DNA of 33,500 bases, from contig CAWVSY010000042.1 of NCBI GenBank assembly GCA_963933055.1, positions 1 to 33,500 on the forward strand, in the 5' to 3' direction. Made by a program: the position numbers and the translations under genes. The stretch comes from Oleispira sp963933055 (GTDB taxonomy: Bacteria > Pseudomonadota > Gammaproteobacteria > Pseudomonadales > Oceanobacteraceae). The first letter of the stretch is position 1. Each line of letters opens with the position of its first letter. A model generated the notes under the pieces. It was not told the DNA's origin. It made no database searches and was given only the letters and a program-made list of their open reading frames with translations. Shown here piece after piece: positions 8,184-15,875 of the stretch.

Positions 8184-8234
8184 CATGTACTACCTCTTAT
8201 ATTTAGCCCTTCTACCCATCCTACGAGAAAAGTT

Positions 8235-9467
8235 ATGTCTGTGCCTTATTGGCGTTTGTCTGGATTCTATGGGCTTTATTTTGCTCTGATCGGTTGTATC
8301 GTTCCATTTTGGGGAATTTATCTTCAGCATCGCTCGTTCAGTGCTGCAGATATTGGCCTATTGCTGGCGCTGTTTAGTGCTGTTCGTGTTTTTGCACCTA
8401 ATGTTTGGGCAAGCTTAAGTTACTCTCTTGAGTCGATCATTTCACCGATACAGTTAATGCGTTTGGGTGGTCTGTTGATGACGTTCAGTTTTTTAGCCTT
8501 CTACTGGGCAACTGAATTTTGGCATTACGCGGTGACTATGATTATTTATGGTTTTTTCTGGTCGGCGATTCTGCCGCAATACGAAACGTTGACGCTAAAT
8601 CATATAAAGGACAATGTGAGCATTTATAGCAATATGTTGTTATGGGGCTCGACAGGATTTGTTCTCGTCGTTACTGTTTTAGGCTGGTCATTTGATTATA
8701 TAGGTATCGAATATTTACCCGCGATCATGTTGGGAATTATGGTTCTTATTGTCTTGAATAGTTTGGCCTTACAACCGGCGTCGCCCACTTTTGATCATAA
8801 TCATGATGAGCCAAGTTTAGAGGCTGCTGATTCAGTGATTGAAGGCTCAGCGGTTGAGCACTCAGTGATTAAAAGCCAAGAGGAAAAAAATAACCGCCGT
8901 TCTCTTAAATTAGGCCTTTATAGTTTTTTATTGATTAATGTATTGCTGCAAATAACCCATGGCCCGTATTACGTTTTCTTTACCATTCATCTGCAGCAAT
9001 TCGATTACAGCAATAGCATGATTGGTCTGTTGTGGTCTTTGGGGGTATTGGCCGAAATCGTTCTTTTCTGGAAGATTTCTTTTTTTATGCGTCGCTGGTC
9101 TTTGCGTGACTTGGTGATTGTGTCATTGCTGTTGACAACATTGCGCTGGGTCATTACAGCGTATTTTGCCAATCATCTTATATTACTGATTTTTTCGCAG
9201 TGCTTGCATGCATTCAGTTTCGCTTTATTGCATGTTGTTTCTATCAGTTATATCGGCCTCTTTTTTCCAGGTAAGCAGCGCTTGCATGGACAGGCCCTTT
9301 ATAGCGGATTGGGGTTTGGTTTAGGGGGAGCGATTGGCGCTTATTTTGCTGGAATCACGTGGGCATCATATGGCTCTCAGTTCGTATTTATGTCAGCAGC
9401 CGGTATCGCCTTTGTTGCTGTAATGATTGCTTGGTATGGCTTACCACGAAAAAATGGATTAAGTTAA
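8235..9467 (+). CDS. MFS transporter, HcaT-like (MFS_1_like)
   Basis: Integral inner-membrane carrier of 410 residues with about 12 hydrophobic segments, split into two halves by a hydrophilic, acidic loop around residues 180-230 (rich in Glu, Asp, Ser). The start (PYWRLSGFYGLYFALIGCIVPFWGIYL) and the IGLLLA segment match the MFS_1_like family that includes the E. coli phenylpropionate permease HcaT and nucleoside:H+ symporters. The substrate cannot be read from the sequence. ATG 8235 has a GAGAAA Shine-Dalgarno. Its position just after aroC is conserved in Pseudomonas, where the homologue is also of unknown substrate; a link to aromatic compounds is suggested only by this context. Confidence 0.85.
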   Translation: MSVPYWRLSGFYGLYFALIGCIVPFWGIYLQHRSFSAADIGLLLALFSAVRVFAPNVWASLSYSLESIISPIQLMRLGGLLMTFSFLAFYWATEFWHYAVTMIIYGFFWSAILPQYETLTLNHIKDNVSIYSNMLLWGSTGFVLVVTVLGWSFDYIGIEYLPAIMLGIMVLIVLNSLALQPASPTFDHNHDEPSLEAADSVIEGSAVEHSVIKSQEEKNNRRSLKLGLYSFLLINVLLQITHGPYYVFFTIHLQQFDYSNSMIGLLWSLGVLAEIVLFWKISFFMRRWSLRDLVIVSLLLTTLRWVITAYFANHLILLIFSQCLHAFSFALLHVVSISYIGLFFPGKQRLHGQALYSGLGFGLGGAIGAYFAGITWASYGSQFVFMSAAGIAFVAVMIAWYGLPRKNGLS

Positions 9468-9527
9468 GTAATGGGGGAAGCATTTAAAATGCTAATCCAA
9501 ATTAATGGCTAATTAAGGGAATGACGA

Positions 9528-9794
9528 ATGAAAATTAATATTGAATTTGATATGACACCTGAAGAATTTAGACGGGTTATGGGATTGCCAGATGTGCAGG
9601 AGCTGCAAGGTGAGGTGATGAAGGCCATGACAGAAAAAATGATGTCAGGTGAAGAAGGCTATGATGCAATGAGTTTATTTAAACCTATGATGGCAGAAAA
9701 TATGAAGTCTGTTGATCAGGTTCAGAAAACGTTTGTTGATCTTATGTCAGGGTATATGAAGGGAGGAGCATCTCCTAAGAGTTCTAATGGCTAA
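9528..9794 (+). CDS. DUF6489-like small protein next to the PHA locus
   Basis: An acidic, Met-rich, helical protein of 88 residues. The opening MKINIEFDMTPEEFRRVMGLPDV has the pattern I associate with DUF6489 proteins (a beta strand, then TPEExRxxxGLPDV). The remainder (MKAMTEKMMSG, MMAENMKSVDQVQKTFVDLMSGYMKGG) is amphipathic and resembles the helices of granule-associated proteins. No signal peptide or cysteine. The ATG follows an AAGGGA Shine-Dalgarno. It lies in the same direction before the phasin and phaC genes but 384 bases away from them, so a joint role in PHA granules is an inference from position and composition. Confidence 0.72.
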   Translation: MKINIEFDMTPEEFRRVMGLPDVQELQGEVMKAMTEKMMSGEEGYDAMSLFKPMMAENMKSVDQVQKTFVDLMSGYMKGGASPKSSNG

Positions 9795-10178
9795 TGAATA
9801 AACAATTGATAAATTAATAGCTGACTTAACTATCAACGTATCGACTTTTTCTCAATTATATACTATTATTAATTTTATCGATTAGTGCGAAGGTTACTCT
9901 CGCTGATCGAGCTTTAGAGCGAGTGCTCGCGATAAAATAGAGTATATCCTCTAATGTTTCATTTTTTATTAAATTGATTGCTTGCGTAATATTTTTTTAT
10001 ATTATGTAAGCATGAGCTTTTTTTACATTGTGTTACTGATGAAAAACATTACTCATACCTAGTACGTATTTTTCTGAAATAATGTTACTTTTAGTGGCAT
10101 CTGTAACACAATTGTAAGATATTTGCTCGTACACTGTTTGTGCCATATCGGAAAACAAAACCTTGACGGAGTAAGACC
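9795..10178 (+). other. 384-bp non-coding gap with several inverted repeats before the phasin gene
   Basis: No plausible gene. The stretch is AT-rich and holds: TTGATA / TATCAA (9806-9811, 9831-9836); a two-part long hairpin with arms 9858-9864 / 9941-9947 and 9872-9880 / 9930-9938 (ATTTTATCG / CGATAAAAT) whose interior has another pairing, CTCGCT / AGCGAG; a 14-bp hairpin at 9979-10012; and a perfect 10-bp inverted repeat, ATTGTGTTAC (10027-10036) and GTAACACAAT (10103-10112), 66 bases apart, which flanks the likely promoter region of the phasin gene. The phasin Shine-Dalgarno is GGAG, about 9 bases before its ATG. Regulatory sites and a small RNA are both possible. Confidence 0.55.
9979..10024 (+). 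terminator. Hairpin with following T-run, possible terminator
   Basis: TGCTTGCGTAATAT (9979-9992) pairs with ATATTATGTAAGCA (9999-10012) over 14 bases with two G-U pairs that exist only in plus-strand RNA; the loop is T-rich. A run of seven T follows at 10018-10024, six bases after the stem. The stem is AT-rich and the T-run is not adjacent, so this is a weak terminator candidate, for the DUF6489-like gene or for a small RNA made from 9858 onward. Confidence 0.45.
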
Positions 10179-10574
10179 ATGCAAGAAAATATCTTAAACG
10201 CATTTGCGGAACAAACTAAAAACCTATACAGCCCAATGCAAAAATTTAGTGCACTGTTTGTTGGCAACATGGAAAAAATGACTGAATTTCAACTGAATGC
10301 AATTAAATCGTATGCAGAAGTTGGTATTAATCAGATGAAAAAAGCCGCTGAAATTAAGGATGCTGATTCTATGCGTTCTTTCTCTTCTTCTCAGGCAGAA
10401 GCAACGACTGAATTGAATAAAAAAATTATGGAAGATGCTAAGTCTCTTTCTGAAATGGCGACTGAATTTAAAGGTCAGGTTGAAGCTATTATGGAAGAAA
10501 CTCGCGGAACTGCGACTTCAGCAGCAGAAGCAGCGACATCTACTACTAAAGCTAAAACGACTAAAGCAGCATAA
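10179..10574 (+). CDS. Phasin family protein (Phasin_2)
   Basis: PHA granule surface protein of 131 residues. The first 100 residues form amphipathic helices with the Phasin_2 pattern (NLYSPMQKFSALFVGNMEKMTEFQLNAIKSY, then long polar helix), and the C-terminus is a low-complexity Ala/Thr/Lys tail (TTKAKTTKAA) as found in many phasins. No signal peptide, so cytoplasmic. It is followed by an intrinsic terminator and then phaC, so phasin can be made in excess over the synthase, which is the usual need because phasins coat the granule. Its own promoter probably lies in the 384-bp gap upstream. Phasins vary in sequence, so the assignment rests on composition plus the neighbouring synthase. Confidence 0.88.
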   Translation: MQENILNAFAEQTKNLYSPMQKFSALFVGNMEKMTEFQLNAIKSYAEVGINQMKKAAEIKDADSMRSFSSSQAEATTELNKKIMEDAKSLSEMATEFKGQVEAIMEETRGTATSAAEAATSTTKAKTTKAA

Positions 10575-10590
10575 TCGCTTTAGTTAATTA

Positions 10591-10638
10591 AACCGCTAGC
10601 GAGTAACGGCTAAGGCTCGCTACTTCTAGCGGTTTTTT
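10591..10638 (+). terminator. Intrinsic terminator between phasin and phaC
   Basis: Nested hairpin: outer arms AACCGCTAG (10591-10599) and CTAGCGGTT (10625-10633 region), inner GCGAG / CTCGC, followed at once by a run of seven T (10633-10639). The strong stem and T-run make this a convincing Rho-independent terminator. Since phaC starts only 54 bases later on the same strand, it probably reduces read-through from the abundant phasin transcript rather than isolating phaC fully. Confidence 0.88.
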
Positions 10639-10648
10639 TATAGTTTTT

Positions 10649-10669
10649 TATCGATACTTCTTATCGATA
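10649..10669. promoter_or_regulatory. Two TATCGATA palindromes before phaC
   Basis: The 8-bp palindrome TATCGATA occurs at 10649-10656 and 10662-10669, 13 bases apart, between the phasin terminator and the phaC Shine-Dalgarno (AGGGA, 10680-10684). It could be a small operator or part of a phaC promoter. ATCGAT also occurs inside several genes of this window, so the pair may be coincidence. Confidence 0.3.
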
Positions 10670-10692
10670 TTTGTTTTTTCAGGGATTAAAAA

Positions 10693-12492
10693 ATGAGTCA
10701 ACCAGTTGAAAATACCATTACCGATTTTATGGAAATGGCAACCAAGGCCAGTGATCAAGCTTATCGTTTTTGGCAAAAAGCAGCGAATCAAGAAACCAGT
10801 AATGACGATCCTTCTGCTTCAATAATGAATGATTTTAGCAAGGCGTTTGAAGAGCTGGGTGAGGCTTTTTATCGAAACCCAAATAAGATTATCGCTGATC
10901 AAGTTCAACTGATGCAAAAGCAACAAGCGCTTTTTCAAAGTACGGCATTGAGATTTTTAGGCCAAGAAGTAGAGCCTGTTATTTGTCCTGAAAAAGATGA
11001 TCACCGTTTTAAAGATGCTGATTGGACTGATAATGTAATGTTTGATTACATTAAACAGTTATACCTTTTACAAAGTAAGTCATTAACCGACATGATTGGT
11101 GATGCAGATGGTTTATCTGAGAAGAGCCGTCAAAAAGTTGATTATTTAATGCGTCAATTTGTGAGCGCTTTATCACCAACAAATTTTGCTGGTTTGAATC
11201 CAGAAGTTATCCGTAAAACATTAGAAACGGGTGGTGCTAATTTATTAGACGGAATGGAACAGTTATTAAAAGATTTGGATGCGAGTCAAGCAGGCAGTCT
11301 TAATGTTTCTATGACGGATATGAATGCGTTTACTATTGGAAAAAATGTTGCGACAACAGAAGGTAAGGTCGTTTTTCAAACTGATATGATGCAGTTGATT
11401 CAATATTCGCCAACCACTGCAAAAGTTCAAAAACGTCCATTATTAGTGATTCCTCCTTTCATTAATAAATATTATATTTTAGATTTGCGCGAAAAGAATT
11501 CTTACCTTAAATGGTTGGTTGATCAGGGCCATACGGTATTTTGTATTTCTTGGGTTAACCCAGGACCAAGTTTGCGTAATAAAAACTTTGAAGATTATAT
11601 GATTGAGGGCCCTGTCGCCGCACTTGATGCTATTGAAAAAGCGACGGGTGAGAAAGATATTAATGCCATTGGTTATTGTCTGGGTGGTACATTATTAGCG
11701 ACAACCTTGAGTTATTTGCAAAAGAAAAAAGACGAGCGCATTAAGTCGGCAACCTTTTTAGCGACCTTGATCGATTTTAAAGATCCGGGTGAAATAGGCG
11801 TATTCATTAATGATACGGCGATTTCTGCATTAGAAAAGCAAATGGATGCGGTTGGCTACTTTGATGGTCGTGCAATGGCTTTCAGTTTTAATACCTTGCG
11901 CGAGAATGATTTATTTTGGTCGTTCTTTATTAATAACTATTTGAAAGGCGAGCGTCCTTCAGCCTTTGATTTATTGTACTGGAACTCAGATTCTACAAAC
12001 TTACCTGCAACAATGCATTCTTATTACCTACGTAACATGTATTTGCATAATAAGTTAATTGAAAAAGATGGTCTGGAATTAGCTGGGGTTAAAATTGATC
12101 TATCAGCGGTTAAGATTCCAGCGTACTTCTTATCGACAGCACAAGACCACATCGCGCGCTGGAAGGGTACTTATGACGGTGCTAAAAGCTTCTCTGGTAA
12201 TACACGCTTTGTCTTAGGTGGTTCTGGTCATATTGCTGGGGTAATTAATCCTCCGAAAGCCAATAAATATGGTTATTGGACGAATGACGCTTTGCCTGAA
12301 ACTGCTGATGCGTGGTATCAGGATGCAAAACAAAATGATGGCTCTTGGTGGACCGACTGGCAGCAGTGGGCGACGAAAGATGATAAAGCCAAAGTGGCAA
12401 AGCGTATCCCAGGTACAGGTGAGTTAAAAGTTATTGAAGATGCGCCGGGAAGTTACGTTCAAGCAAAAGTATTGAACGTTATGGGTAAGTAG
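10693..12492 (+). CDS. phaC: Class I poly(3-hydroxyalkanoate) synthase
   Basis: Polymerises (R)-3-hydroxyacyl-CoA (short chain) into polyhydroxyalkanoate on the granule surface. The 599-residue length and single-subunit form fit class I (Cupriavidus necator PhaC is 589). The lipase-like box is GYCLGG with the nucleophile Cys329; the partners Asp485 (AQDHIA) and His513 (GSGHIAGV) are present at the spacing seen in C. necator (Cys319, Asp480, His508). The conserved PPFINKYYILDL segment and the tryptophans after the box are also there. The N-terminal 200 residues are the variable PhaC N domain. Shine-Dalgarno AGGGA is about 8 bases before the ATG. No phaA or phaB is present here; precursor supply must be encoded elsewhere. 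Confidence 0.97.
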   Translation: MSQPVENTITDFMEMATKASDQAYRFWQKAANQETSNDDPSASIMNDFSKAFEELGEAFYRNPNKIIADQVQLMQKQQALFQSTALRFLGQEVEPVICPEKDDHRFKDADWTDNVMFDYIKQLYLLQSKSLTDMIGDADGLSEKSRQKVDYLMRQFVSALSPTNFAGLNPEVIRKTLETGGANLLDGMEQLLKDLDASQAGSLNVSMTDMNAFTIGKNVATTEGKVVFQTDMMQLIQYSPTTAKVQKRPLLVIPPFINKYYILDLREKNSYLKWLVDQGHTVFCISWVNPGPSLRNKNFEDYMIEGPVAALDAIEKATGEKDINAIGYCLGGTLLATTLSYLQKKKDERIKSATFLATLIDFKDPGEIGVFINDTAISALEKQMDAVGYFDGRAMAFSFNTLRENDLFWSFFINNYLKGERPSAFDLLYWNSDSTNLPATMHSYYLRNMYLHNKLIEKDGLELAGVKIDLSAVKIPAYFLSTAQDHIARWKGTYDGAKSFSGNTRFVLGGSGHIAGVINPPKANKYGYWTNDALPETADAWYQDAKQNDGSWWTDWQQWATKDDKAKVAKRIPGTGELKVIEDAPGSYVQAKVLNVMGK

Positions 12493-12571
12493 TTGTCACA
12501 ATCGATAACAAGTTTTCAAGGTGTATTGTAAAAGTATCCTTTGACTAGTTTTCACTTCAGTTAGATCCTTT

Positions 12572-12623
12572 TGCCGGCGATTGTAATATTTAACAATATT
12601 ATTTAATCAGCCGGCATTTTTTA
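12572..12623 (+). terminator. Intrinsic terminator after phaC
   Basis: TGCCGGC (12572-12578) and GCCGGCA (12610-12616) form a strong stem, with a smaller AATATT-TAAC-AATATT hairpin inside the long loop, and six T follow at 12617-12622. It closes the phaC transcript and separates it from the small genes downstream. Confidence 0.85.
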
Positions 12624-12689
12624 TTCTGTCAAAATAACTTATGATGCAGACTTACTATTATTATCCTTCAGATAGGTGGTCGTTTAACT

Positions 12690-13148
12690 GTGTCATCGTA
12701 TGATCAAGAGTCGATAGTTTACGGTGTTATTCGAGATGTTCCCACAGGTGGGGAGCTTGAAGCATACCGACGCCGACGTAAAAATTGGGCGGCTATTCAG
12801 GAATTACCTTCTAATTTGGATGATGATTGGCCCTTTTTATCGCGTGAAATGTTTTCTATGCCAGGGCCCGATATTTATTCTGGTACTTTTAATACCCAGT
12901 TAATCCACTTTGCCGCTTCTTATAATTCAATAGAGTATGAATGGGAGCGATGGATTAGTCGCTTTGAGGCGATGCTTCGCTCTATGTATTGGTTGAGTGC
13001 AACAGTGCATTTAGAGACCGAATTGTCGGGCAAACATACTTTTTCTTGGGAAAGTACCGGTGCTGGGCATAATCCAAGCGATTCTGAGCTCAAGATGGTC
13101 TGTGAGTGGGAACGAGAGTCTACTTTCAGTACTCGCCCAAGATCTTAG
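12690..13148 (+). CDS. Conserved hypothetical protein, 152 residues
   Basis: A soluble protein with no signal peptide or membrane segment, rich in Trp, Glu and Ser. The central segment (FAASYNSIEYEWERWISRFEAMLRSMYWLSATVHLETELSG) is a long amphipathic helix with several tryptophans followed by a predicted strand. I recall similar proteins in other marine gammaproteobacteria but no assigned function. The start is GTG 12690 with AGGTGG about 10 bases before it. Two small genes follow on the same strand at gaps of 27 and 19 bases, which suggests a three-gene operon with the YheU-family gene. Confidence 0.72.
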   Translation: MSSYDQESIVYGVIRDVPTGGELEAYRRRRKNWAAIQELPSNLDDDWPFLSREMFSMPGPDIYSGTFNTQLIHFAASYNSIEYEWERWISRFEAMLRSMYWLSATVHLETELSGKHTFSWESTGAGHNPSDSELKMVCEWERESTFSTRPRS

Positions 13149-13175
13149 TCTTTTTATTTTTCTTAGAGAAATTCG

Positions 13176-13466
13176 ATGTCGACAATAAATGATGGACCAC
13201 CCGACTATGAAGATGATGAGGCGGGTGTTATAGAAATTCCTTATCAAACATTGTCTGCTGATGCCCTAGAAGGCATTGTTCAAGAATTTGCGAGCCGTGA
13301 TGGTACGGATTATGGTGAGGTTGAGTTCAGTTTGGCAGATAAAGTCATGCAGGTTGAGGCGCAATTAAAAAGCGGTCATTTGAGTCTATTATTTGACCCT
13401 GTCAGTCAAAGCTGCCAAATTGTTAATAGCCGAGATTGGAAGGCTAATGTGTCACTAGCGCATTGA
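13176..13466 (+). CDS. YheU family protein (UPF0270)
   Basis: A 96-residue protein whose core, from about residue 19 (IEIPYQTLSADALEGIVQEFASRDGTDYGEVEFSLADKV), matches E. coli YheU (IPWQQL ... [20 protein letters not shown]) residue for residue at the GTDYGE segment. The family is small, cytoplasmic and of unknown function. It carries an acidic N-terminal extension of about 18 residues and a C-terminal extension of about 10 relative to YheU. The ATG at 13176 has an AGAGA Shine-Dalgarno; a GTG nearer the core is possible but less well supported. Middle gene of a probable three-gene operon. Confidence 0.85.
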   Translation: MSTINDGPPDYEDDEAGVIEIPYQTLSADALEGIVQEFASRDGTDYGEVEFSLADKVMQVEAQLKSGHLSLLFDPVSQSCQIVNSRDWKANVSLAH

Positions 13467-13485
13467 TCAAAAAATAGGGGGTTGT

Positions 13486-13701
13486 ATGAGTGATCTTTCC
13501 CGCCAACGCTTAAAAAGTACCATCGCTACTGCCTTGCTAAATATTGATGATATGAAGCACGATCTTGCGATCATTCGTGATCAGTGTAAGTTATTAGAAG
13601 AAGAAATGCGGGCTATTAGAGTGCGCTCTAAGCGATCTCGTATGCACGCAGTCCCTCAGCAAATATCGCAGCACATAGCAAAGACCAAGAACAGCGCTTA
13701 G
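13486..13701 (+). CDS. Small coiled-coil hypothetical protein
   Basis: A 71-residue basic protein with a heptad-like helix in the first 45 residues (LNIDDMKHDLAIIRDQCKLLEEEMRAIRVR) followed by a basic tail. The AGGGGG Shine-Dalgarno eight bases before the ATG and the 19-base gap after the YheU-family gene support a real gene. No family recognised. It is convergent with mnmC, whose stop lies 13 bases away, and I see no clear terminator in between. Confidence 0.6.
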   Translation: MSDLSRQRLKSTIATALLNIDDMKHDLAIIRDQCKLLEEEMRAIRVRSKRSRMHAVPQQISQHIAKTKNSA

Positions 13702-13714
13702 TTAAGTGATGCTA

Positions 13715-15754
13715 TTAGCGTTTATTTCTTACCATTTCCCGAATAAAAAATCGGCCAGGCAGAAGAGCTTCGGCGTGATTTTTAGCGAGAGGGAAGTTCT
13801 CTCCACAAATATAAGCTGCGATAAGCTCCGCGCACAGCGGGGCTGATGTGAGTCCGCGTGAACCATGCCCAATATTCACATATAGGCCAGGATGAAACGC
13901 GACTTTTTGTCTTGGATAGCGTGCTAAGTTTTTACGAATGGCCGTAAAATCTTGATCAAATACTTGCTCATTAATCAGCGGCCCTGCCATGGGCAAATAA
14001 TCTGGGGTCGTGCAGCGAAATCCTGTGCGCCCAGGAAAACTCTCAGCGGCTTGTTTTTGTAATTGGTGATGGAGCTGCTGAAACTCTTCCCCAAAATCCT
14101 CCAGATAATGAAAGTTTTTTTGATGATCGCTTAGGCGCATTTCTGTTTCGTTATCTTTCATGTTGTAGCTTGCCCCTAAACAGAATTTGCCTTGATGCGC
14201 AGGTGCAATGTAGCCTTTTCCGCACAGTACGGTTTTTAGACCAATGGGGTTCTGTTGTAAGGCTTCTACCGATTGATCAAGGTAGGTTAACTGACCACGA
14301 ATGGATTTAGTGGGGAGGTAGCTGTCGCTTAAGAGCTCTTGGCTTTGGTTAGCGCAGGCGATGACCACATGACTAAACCCTTTGCTTTCTTTAAATTCCG
14401 TTAGGTTTTTGATATGTGCTTTTTCAATACGAATCAGCGGATGTTTAAGCAATTCTTGGCAGAGTCTTTGTGGGCTCACCCAGCCTGCTTCAGGAAAGAA
14501 TAAGCCGCCACAGTTCATGGTTATACCACTGATCGTGGATGCTTCTTTTTGATCGATGCTGTGCAGTAGTTGTGACGGGTAGTCGGTATTGGTAATGAAT
14601 TTTTGTTGGCGTAAGGCTTCTTTTTCGCTGCTGGCCAATTGAATTAATCCGCAATTATCCCAGCCATCACCTGCTTCTAAATGTTGATGCAGCCAGCGTA
14701 AGGATTGCAGATAGCCTTGTACATAAATTTCACTATGGGTCGCTTCTCCTGCCGCAAGTTTTGCGTACATGGCCCCTTGAGGGTTGCCGGATGCTTCGGT
14801 TGCGATTCCGTGTTTATCAAAAATAGTGACAGCAATGCCTCGGCGAGCGAGGGCATAAGCGGTAGTGCAGCCAGCAATACCTGCACCGATAATGGCGATG
14901 TTTTTGATCGCTTTTATGTCAGGTTTGAGCCAAGGCTTGAGCGTATTAAAAGGACTGTTTAAAGGGCCTTGGCTTTGAATGAATTCACCGTGCATCATCT
15001 CACGTTTCATGCCAAAGCCCGAAACTTTACTCAGCTTGAATCCGGCGGCAGAGAGAGCACGACGAACGTCTCCTGCGGCGGTGAAGGTTGCAAGGCTGGT
15101 ATTTGCGCGACTGAGTTGGGTCATTGATGAATAGAGTATTTCGCTCCACATATCTGGGTTCTTTGCGGGAGCAAAGCCATCAAGATACCAAGCATCAATA
15201 GGGCCATTAAGCTGTGGGAGTGCACTATTAATATCATCGAAAATCAGCGTTAGGGTAAGGTTCTGATGTTTAAACTGCAGGCTATGAAAGCCTTTAATTA
15301 ATAGCGGGTACTCTGCCGTGAGTTGGTCTGTTAGATGTTTCAGTTGGGGAAATAAACTCAGCGCTTGTGATATTTGATCTTTGTTCAGTGGAAATTTTTC
15401 AATACTGATGTAGTGAAGGTGATTGCTGTGTTGATGAGTGCTGGCGTGAGTCACATCGTTTTTAGCTTGGAATTCGATCCATTCAAGCCAGGTTAATATA
15501 AAATTAAGCCCTGTTCCGAATCCTGTTTCTACTAAGGTAAAGCTGCCTTGGTGCTGCTTCCATCGTGTCGGTAAGCGACTTGGGTTGATATATACAAAAC
15601 GACTTTCATCAATGCCGCTATCGGTATTGAAGTAAACGTCATTAAAATCATCTGAAAAAGGCTGACCCTCTGCGTCCCAATGTATTTGTGCAGGGCGTAA
15701 TTCTTGTTGCTGAAGAGAGTGTTTCGCAGTGGCTTTTTCAGTGGGGTTTTTCAA
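13715..15754 (-). CDS. mnmC: Bifunctional tRNA mnm5s2U biosynthesis protein
   Basis: Completes 5-methylaminomethyl-2-thiouridine at the wobble position of several tRNAs. Residues 1 to about 265 are the SAM methyltransferase (MnmC2), with the motif ETGFGTGLNF at 76-85 and YLDGFAPAKNP at 190-200. Residues from about 285 are the FAD-dependent oxidoreductase (MnmC1), beginning with the dinucleotide fold GAGIAG at 290-295. The length of 679 matches the full fused E. coli enzyme (668). The start is TTG at 15754 with a GAG element upstream; no ATG lies near the conserved N-terminus. An intrinsic terminator of the upstream cyclophilin gene separates the two, so mnmC probably has its own promoter in the 121-base gap. 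Confidence 0.95.
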   Translation of the reverse strand: MKNPTEKATAKHSLQQQELRPAQIHWDAEGQPFSDDFNDVYFNTDSGIDESRFVYINPSRLPTRWKQHQGSFTLVETGFGTGLNFILTWLEWIEFQAKNDVTHASTHQHSNHLHYISIEKFPLNKDQISQALSLFPQLKHLTDQLTAEYPLLIKGFHSLQFKHQNLTLTLIFDDINSALPQLNGPIDAWYLDGFAPAKNPDMWSEILYSSMTQLSRANTSLATFTAAGDVRRALSAAGFKLSKVSGFGMKREMMHGEFIQSQGPLNSPFNTLKPWLKPDIKAIKNIAIIGAGIAGCTTAYALARRGIAVTIFDKHGIATEASGNPQGAMYAKLAAGEATHSEIYVQGYLQSLRWLHQHLEAGDGWDNCGLIQLASSEKEALRQQKFITNTDYPSQLLHSIDQKEASTISGITMNCGGLFFPEAGWVSPQRLCQELLKHPLIRIEKAHIKNLTEFKESKGFSHVVIACANQSQELLSDSYLPTKSIRGQLTYLDQSVEALQQNPIGLKTVLCGKGYIAPAHQGKFCLGASYNMKDNETEMRLSDHQKNFHYLEDFGEEFQQLHHQLQKQAAESFPGRTGFRCTTPDYLPMAGPLINEQVFDQDFTAIRKNLARYPRQKVAFHPGLYVNIGHGSRGLTSAPLCAELIAAYICGENFPLAKNHAEALLPGRFFIREMVRNKR

Positions 15755-15814
15755 GGTTTTAGCTCGTAAGAATAACAGTGGCTGCTATTTTAGCCTGAGC
15801 TGAGGGTCTAAACA

Positions 15815-15860
15815 AACGACTCTGTCTTTTTCAATTCTGAAGATTTAGGACAAAGTCGTT
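15815..15860 (-). terminator. Intrinsic terminator after the cyclophilin gene
   Basis: AACGACTCTGTC (15815-15826) and GACAAAGTCGTT (15849-15860) pair at 11 of 12 positions. In the minus-strand RNA, which is the direction of the cyclophilin gene, the stem is followed by TTTGTTT. It ends 16 bases after that gene's stop codon. The T-run is interrupted, so it may be a leaky terminator ahead of mnmC. Confidence 0.7.
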
Positions 15861-15875
15861 ATTGGCGATCAATAA

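Noticed and set aside
9795..10178. A sigma-54 promoter before the phasin gene
   Set aside because: A GG in TGGCAT is present near 10095 but no GC follows at the required spacing.
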